Assembly (NCBI GenBank): GCA_026396425.1
Contig: JAPLWU010000055.1
Location: 1-8,510 of the forward strand
DNA: 8,510 bases
From: Microcaldota archaeon
GTDB lineage: Archaea; Micrarchaeota; Micrarchaeia; Burarchaeales; JAKAKT01
Direction of reading: 5' to 3'
Shown: positions 5,715-8,510 of the stretch, one piece after another
How positions within the stretch are numbered: the stretch's first letter is position 1
How the letters are laid out: every line of letters begins with the position of its first letter
Made by a program: the position numbers and the translations under genes
Notes under the pieces: model-generated
Told to the model about the DNA's origin: nothing
Databases searched by the model: none
The model's input: only the letters and a program-made list of their open reading frames with translations

Positions 5715-6398
5715 ATGGGGGAGCAGAAGGGGCTTTCTGATTTTGGCGGCGGGGTTGCAAAGAACCGCGTGGAGATTTACGCAGACGCACGCGAGACGAG
5801 CGAGGTTGTTTCGGAATTGGAGGCCCTCGGCGCGGTGGTGAATGTCAAAACGCTGGAAGTGGGCGACTTTATTCTCTCGGACAGGGTCGTTGCGGAGAGG
5901 AAGACGCGCGGGGATTTTGAGAGTTCCATCATTGACGGAAGATTGTTCAACCAGGCAAAAAACATGGGCGAGAATTTCGAGTCGAGCGTGTTCGTGGTTG
6001 AGGGCGAGAGATTCGAGGAGAGGGTGGACAGGCGCGCGCTTCTTGGGGCGGTCGCGGCTCTTCTCACCGACTACGGGGCTTCGGTTTTCTTCACGCGCGA
6101 CGCCGAGGGAACCGCCGAAATGCTTTTCGCGATTGCAAAAAGGGAGCAGCTGGGCGAGAAACGGGAGCTTCGCCTGCTGGGCGAGAGGAAGAGGATGGAT
6201 TTGGCAGGGCAGCAGCAGCTCCTGATCGAATGTTTGCCGGGCGTGGGGCCGACAATGGCGAAGAGGCTGCTAGAGAAGTTCTATACTGTGGAAAACGTCA
6301 TAACCGCGCACGAGGCGGAACTGCTCGAAGTCGAGGGCATGGGAAAGGCGAAAGCAAAGGCGATAAAAAAGGTTTTAACTTCTGCGTACAAGAAATAA
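5715..6398 (+). CDS. XPF/Hef-family structure-specific DNA endonuclease, short helicase-less form
   Basis: This family cuts branched DNA (3' flaps, fork-like structures) in nucleotide-excision and crosslink repair or fork restart. Numbered from 5715, the ERCC4 nuclease domain covers about 18-140: IYADARE (21-27) with the first acid, then GDFILSD and AERKTRGD (61-67), the family's GD..ERK..D active site, and SSIIDGRLFNQ. Residues 168-221 hold two helix-hairpin-helix motifs (LPGVGPTMAKRLL and VEGMGKAKAKAI) for DNA binding. The N-terminal SF2 helicase of euryarchaeal Hef is absent, as in crenarchaeal XPF; no PCNA-binding tail is visible. The start is uncertain: the frame is open from a TTG at 5622, with ATGs at 5679 and 5715. 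I prefer 5715 because GGTGA sits at 5706-5710 and the 227-residue length suits the short form. It follows the PIN gene closely, probably in one transcript. Confidence 0.88.
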   Translation: MGEQKGLSDFGGGVAKNRVEIYADARETSEVVSELEALGAVVNVKTLEVGDFILSDRVVAERKTRGDFESSIIDGRLFNQAKNMGENFESSVFVVEGERFEERVDRRALLGAVAALLTDYGASVFFTRDAEGTAEMLFAIAKREQLGEKRELRLLGERKRMDLAGQQQLLIECLPGVGPTMAKRLLEKFYTVENVITAHEAELLEVEGMGKAKAKAIKKVLTSAYKK

Positions 6399-6473
6399 CA
6401 ACAAAATGGGCTGGTAGATCAACGGTAGATCGCCACCTTCGCAAGGTGGAGGCTGGGGGTTCGAAATGAAATC

Positions 6474-6495
6474 CCTTTTCTTTCCAAAGAAAAGG
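6474..6495 (+). repeat. Inverted repeat (hairpin) inside the tRNA intron
   Basis: CCTTTTCTTT (6474-6483) is an exact reverse complement of AAAGAAAAGG (6486-6495), with two bases between, giving a 9-bp stem with a four-base loop in RNA. It would fold early in the intron and bring the splice sites closer together. Confidence 0.8.
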
Positions 6496-6505
6496 TCTTT
6501 CAATG

Positions 6506-6561
6506 CCCCAAAAGAAAGGCTGACGCCGGAAGCAAAGTCTGGATCAACCCCAAAAGAAAGG
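6506..6561 (+). repeat. Direct repeats CCCCAAAAGAAAGG in the tRNA intron
   Basis: CCCCAAAAGAAAGG is at 6506-6519 and again at 6548-6561, 42 bases apart, and each copy is followed by GACGCC after two bases. A diverged copy, CCAAAGAAAAGG, forms the right side of the hairpin at 6484-6495. The second exact copy is part of a stem-loop (6555-6575, one A-C mismatch) with a GAC loop. The repetition suggests the intron grew by internal duplication. Confidence 0.75.
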
Positions 6562-6610
6562 GCGACGCCCCTTCTGAGGAATTCGAAAATCCCCCCCAGT
6601 CCATTTTCAA

Positions 6611-6650
6611 AAATTTATAAATTATAAACGCGTAATTATTGGGGGTGGTG
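6611..6650 (+). promoter_or_regulatory. Promoter and RBS for the 157-aa protein gene
   Basis: After the tRNA T-run comes AAATTTATAAATTATAAA (6611-6628); TTTATAAA at 6614-6621 is a good TATA box about 27 bases before a start near 6641-6645. GGGGGTGGTGGG (6641-6652) supplies a GGTGG ribosome-binding site directly before the ATG at 6653, so the leader is very short. Confidence 0.6.
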
Positions 6651-6652
6651 GG

Positions 6653-7126
6653 ATGAAAAGCGCTACTAAATCCTCAAAAGCAACCGGAGCCGATGTGCGA
6701 GAGACGCTCAGTGGTTTGGCCAAAACGAAAGAGGGCCGTTGGCTTAACAAACTGCCTCTTGGGACTTTGTATGAGAGTCTGGCAATCATGGTTCTTCCCA
6801 AAAAACCCATCGGGAAAAGGGCGTCTGGAACTCCCGTAATCGGTAGGATGGACCTAAAGTCTAACGTCGAAAAATCCACGCTTCTGTGCATCTGGCCTTC
6901 AGGGGACAGGGTATATGTGACGGACTTGCCGAAAGAATACTTAGGCAGGAACTATGCGGTGGAAGTTACAATAGACGGCGGGTTGAGATTCACGATAACG
7001 GATAGGCGAGGGAGGCAAATCCAGGGGATAGGCGGAGGTTTTGAGTTTGATTTGCTAAAACTTTCTAGTGAAAGCTGGATGTTTCTCAGATTAGCTAGTT
7101 TAGACGGCACTAGAGTTGCAGGATAG
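6653..7126 (+). CDS. Unrecognised 157-aa protein
   Basis: A 157-residue protein I do not recognise. The start is the ATG directly after a G-rich ribosome-binding site and a well-placed TATA box, so it has its own promoter. Residues 1-30 are basic and flexible (many Lys/Ser/Thr). From about 31, LPLGTLYESLAIMVLP suggests a helix or strand. Residues 74-153 alternate hydrophobic and polar residues like a small all-beta domain (STLLCIWPSGDRVYVTDLP; VEVTIDGGLRFTITDRRG; GIGGGFEFDLLKLSS). There is no signal peptide, membrane segment, metal motif or catalytic signature. It lies between the tRNA 3' end and the surface-protein gene. The coding sequence uses more TTA, CTA and TCT-type codons toward its end than its neighbours, a faint hint of a different origin. 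Confidence 0.75.
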   Translation: MKSATKSSKATGADVRETLSGLAKTKEGRWLNKLPLGTLYESLAIMVLPKKPIGKRASGTPVIGRMDLKSNVEKSTLLCIWPSGDRVYVTDLPKEYLGRNYAVEVTIDGGLRFTITDRRGRQIQGIGGGFEFDLLKLSSESWMFLRLASLDGTRVAG

Positions 7127-7144
7127 CGTTTGATTGGGCATAAC

Positions 7145-7178
7145 TTTATTAATTGCGGGAACCAGTTTTTACCGGTGA
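7145..7178 (+). promoter_or_regulatory. Promoter and RBS for the membrane-protein gene
   Basis: TTTATTAA at 7145-7152 is a TATA-like box placing transcription near 7172. GGTGA at 7174-7178 sits five bases before the ATG at 7184. These choose the ATG at 7184 over an in-frame TTG at 7130, which would put an implausible 18-residue stretch before a clean signal peptide. Confidence 0.6.
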
Positions 7179-7183
7179 CCAGC

Positions 7184-8149
7184 ATGAGGATTTGGACTTG
7201 GCTATTTGTATTAATGCTTTTTGTCGGAATTTCGTTTGCGGACTTGGCACAGACCGTTACATTTCAGCAGATTAATTGCTCGCGTATGAAGGTAACAACT
7301 ACTGCTGGCGCTGGCGCGTGGGTGGACGTCGAGTGGAATGGGCCAGCGGGCTGGGGGCCCATATACTCCCATGAAGCGGTTCTGACTAATGGCGAGAGGA
7401 TATTCTCGACAATGTACAATGGAACTCACAGGGCGAAATTTTATCTCACGGGGTATGTAACGGCCTACAGTATTCCGATAGAGATTACAACATGTGTGCC
7501 GCCGAAAACCTGCACGGACAAGGAGGACTGCTCTTCCGACGAGGTCTGCATCGGAGGAACCTGCGTGAAGGGCGATTGCGTTGCCAACTCGGACTGCCCC
7601 GCGAGCAAGAACTGCACGTCTGAACATAAGTGCGAGACAGTGGCATGCGCGTGCGGCCAGATAACGAATCATGCTTGCGTCTCTTACCAGTGCTGCAAGG
7701 ACGCGGACTGCGGGGCAGAGGAGGTTTGCACTTCGCACACCTGCCGCTCGGAATCTCTGCCGCCTGACCCTGCCGCAGAAGAGGCAACGGCCGCGATAAG
7801 CGAGGCCCAGACTGCAATAACTGCGGCGAGCGCGGCAGGCAAGGACGTTTCCGGCGCCGAGATTTTGCTCGCCACGGCTAACGAGAAATACGCCGCAAAG
7901 GATTACGCTTCTGCGAAAACTCTTGCGAACAGTGCCAAGAGCGTTGTGCTTGCGCTCACGGGAGGAAACGGGAGCGGGAATAACGGGAGCGGAAACCAGA
8001 CTTCGATTCCCGAGGAAACCGGCCCGTTCTCCATTGGCAGCCCGATGTGCATACTCGGAATCTTCATAGCCCTCGCGTTCATCCTTGCCGCGGTTTTCGC
8101 CCTCATAATCGGCGTGGTGATTTACAGGGAGAAGAGGAAGAGGAGATAG
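7184..8149 (+). CDS. Secreted, cysteine-rich single-span membrane protein
   Basis: A 321-residue cell-surface protein, topology N-out/C-in. A signal peptide (1-19, hydrophobic WLFVLMLFVGISFA) leads a beta-rich N-terminal domain (20-103). Residues 104-187 hold three cysteine-rich repeats of the form C..D.DC....C....C (at about 110-132, 132-150, 155-187), likely small disulfide-bonded modules. Residues 195-258 are an Ala-rich helical hairpin (AISEAQTAI, KDYASAKTLANSAKSV), then a Gly/Asn/Ser linker (260-272), a transmembrane helix (about 288-314) and a basic cytoplasmic tail REKRKRR. Six N-glycosylation sequons (N31, N79, N143, N262, N267, N271) fit an archaeal surface protein. Its role, for example adhesion or envelope structure, is not readable; the cysteine modules suggest binding. 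It has its own promoter and ends 18 nt before nadM. Confidence 0.82.
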   Translation: MRIWTWLFVLMLFVGISFADLAQTVTFQQINCSRMKVTTTAGAGAWVDVEWNGPAGWGPIYSHEAVLTNGERIFSTMYNGTHRAKFYLTGYVTAYSIPIEITTCVPPKTCTDKEDCSSDEVCIGGTCVKGDCVANSDCPASKNCTSEHKCETVACACGQITNHACVSYQCCKDADCGAEEVCTSHTCRSESLPPDPAAEEATAAISEAQTAITAASAAGKDVSGAEILLATANEKYAAKDYASAKTLANSAKSVVLALTGGNGSGNNGSGNQTSIPEETGPFSIGSPMCILGIFIALAFILAAVFALIIGVVIYREKRKRR

Positions 8150-8167
8150 GTCCTCGTGGGGATTTCG

Positions 8168-8510
8168 ATGACGGCCGGCCTTTTCGTTGGGAGGTTCCAG
8201 CCTTTCCACAACGGGCATCTCAAGGCGATAGAGTGGGCGCTCGCGAAATGCGGGAAGATGATAATCGTAATCGGGAGCGCGCAGTCGGGCATGGAGCCCG
8301 AGAACCCGTTCACGGCGGGCGAGCGGGAGGAGATGGTTGGGAAAGTTCTCGAGGCGCGGGGATGGGAGGGGAGATGCACCGTTATTTCGATTGAGGACGT
8401 GAACAACCACCTGGTTTGGGTTTCGCACGTCGAGTCGAAAGTCCCGAAGTATGACGCAATTTACTCGAACAGTCCGCTTACTATTAAATTATTCAAGAAT
8501 GCCGGGAAGA
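8168..8510 (+). CDS. nadM: NMN adenylyltransferase (NadM type), 3' truncated
   Basis: Joins nicotinamide mononucleotide and ATP to make NAD+, the last shared step of NAD synthesis and salvage, in the cytoplasm. The first 114 residues are in the window and match the archaeal NadM family: GLFVGRFQPFHNGH (4-17) contains the nucleotidyltransferase HxGH motif (H14-H17); then IIVIGSAQ, ENPFTAGERE and YSNSPLTIKLFKNAG follow in family order. The ISxTxxR motif near the C-terminus lies beyond the window end. I prefer ATG 8168 because it gives the usual short N-terminus; an in-frame GTG at 8156 is an alternative, and no strong ribosome-binding site decides it. It may share a transcript with the membrane-protein gene 18 nt upstream, but no functional link is evident. 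Confidence 0.93.
   Translation, partial: MTAGLFVGRFQPFHNGHLKAIEWALAKCGKMIIVIGSAQSGMEPENPFTAGEREEMVGKVLEARGWEGRCTVISIEDVNNHLVWVSHVESKVPKYDAIYSNSPLTIKLFKNAGK

Larger units (their letters stand above)
6466..6589 (+). other. tRNA-Ala intron, 124 nt, at position 59/60
   Basis: The boundaries fit the archaeal bulge-helix-bulge signal cut by splicing endonuclease. Outer helix: GGGGG 6455-6459 with CCCCC 6591-6595. Central 4-bp helix: TTCG 6460-6463 with CGAA 6584-6587. 5' bulge: AAA 6464-6466, cut after the second base. 3' bulge: AAT 6588-6590, cut after the second base. The inner helix is weak, so this is a relaxed form of the motif. The intron has a 9-10 bp hairpin (6474-6495) and another (6555-6575), and carries no open frame for a homing endonuclease. 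Noncanonical tRNA introns are known in Thermoproteales and in ARMAN-type archaea, whose splicing enzymes have broad specificity. Confidence 0.82.
6408..6603 (+). tRNA. tRNA-Ala (CGC anticodon) with a T-loop intron
   Basis: Exons 6408-6465 and 6590-6603 join into a 72-nt tRNA. Acceptor GGGCTGG pairs with CCAGTCC (6596-6602), including G3:U70, the alanine identity pair; A73 is 6603, and CCA is not encoded. T8 and A9 follow; the D-stem is GATC/GATC around AACGGTA (G18 G19 present). The anticodon stem CCACC/GGTGG (6433-6437, 6445-6449) encloses TTCGCAA, anticodon CGC (6440-6442), which reads GCG. The variable loop is 5 nt. The T-stem is GGGGG (6455-6459) with CCCCC (6591-6595), and splicing restores the T-loop TTCGAAT. 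A TTTT run at 6604-6607 may end transcription. A TTTTAA at 6373-6378 inside the end of the nuclease gene may be its TATA box. The gap to the nuclease stop is only 9 nt. Confidence 0.9.

Noticed and set aside
6466..6589. Box C/D guide RNA inside the tRNA intron
   Set aside because: CTGA occurs at 6520 and 6574 and ATGAAAT at 6466, but the C-box match is poor and the spacing from C to D' (about 50 nt) is far from the usual 10-12.
7130..7183. TTG start for the membrane protein
   Set aside because: It would place 18 residues before a perfect signal peptide; the ATG at 7184 has GGTGA and a TATA box.
7211..8428. 405-codon open frame on the minus strand
   Set aside because: It lies opposite the membrane-protein and nadM genes, is Arg-rich with no motif, and arises from their codon bias; both plus-strand genes have clear signatures.

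Overview
The window looks like a chromosomal segment of an archaeon, probably a small-genome DPANN lineage such as Micrarchaeota or Diapherotrites; that lineage call is an inference. The evidence is TATA-box promoters with GGTGA/GGAGG ribosome-binding sites, a NadM-type NMN adenylyltransferase, a helicase-less XPF-type nuclease with an ERCC4 domain and helix-hairpin-helix motifs, a two-unit Lrp/AsnC regulator, and a tRNA gene with an archaeal-type (bulge-helix-bulge) intron. No transposase, integrase, CRISPR array or rRNA is visible.

Layout. 1-192 is the tail of an unrecognised gene. 301-993 is a tRNA-dihydrouridine synthase. 1036-2001 (minus) is an Lrp-like regulator made of two complete Lrp units. 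It diverges, across an AT-rich double promoter, from 2112-3665, an unrecognised protein with a duplicated cysteine motif. The convergent gap 3666-3830 holds an unexplained GC-rich hairpin. 3831-4307 (minus) is a coiled-coil winged-helix protein. It diverges from a co-directional run: a helical protein with a possible HTH (4384-4929), a PIN-domain protein overlapping it by 20 nt (4910-5611), and the short XPF-family nuclease (about 5715-6398). The divergent intergenic region carries a perfect 9-bp inverted repeat beside a symmetrical TATA box, so the regulator probably controls both itself and the opposite transcription unit.

The most notable feature is at 6408-6603: a complete tRNA-Ala(CGC) with the G3:U70 alanine identity pair, interrupted in the T-loop (between positions 59 and 60) by a 124-nt intron. 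The boundaries fold into a 4-bp central helix with a 3-nt bulge on each side, and splicing restores a standard TTCGAAT T-loop. The intron holds hairpins and three copies of a purine-rich motif, and it is flanked by a 7-bp direct repeat of the T-loop.

Downstream lie an unrecognised 157-aa protein (6653-7126), a secreted, cysteine-rich, single-span membrane protein (7184-8149), and the 5' part of nadM (8168 to the window end). Functionally the window mixes RNA modification and tRNA, NAD synthesis, DNA repair, transcription control and cell-surface functions. Only 4384-6398 looks like a likely co-regulated unit.
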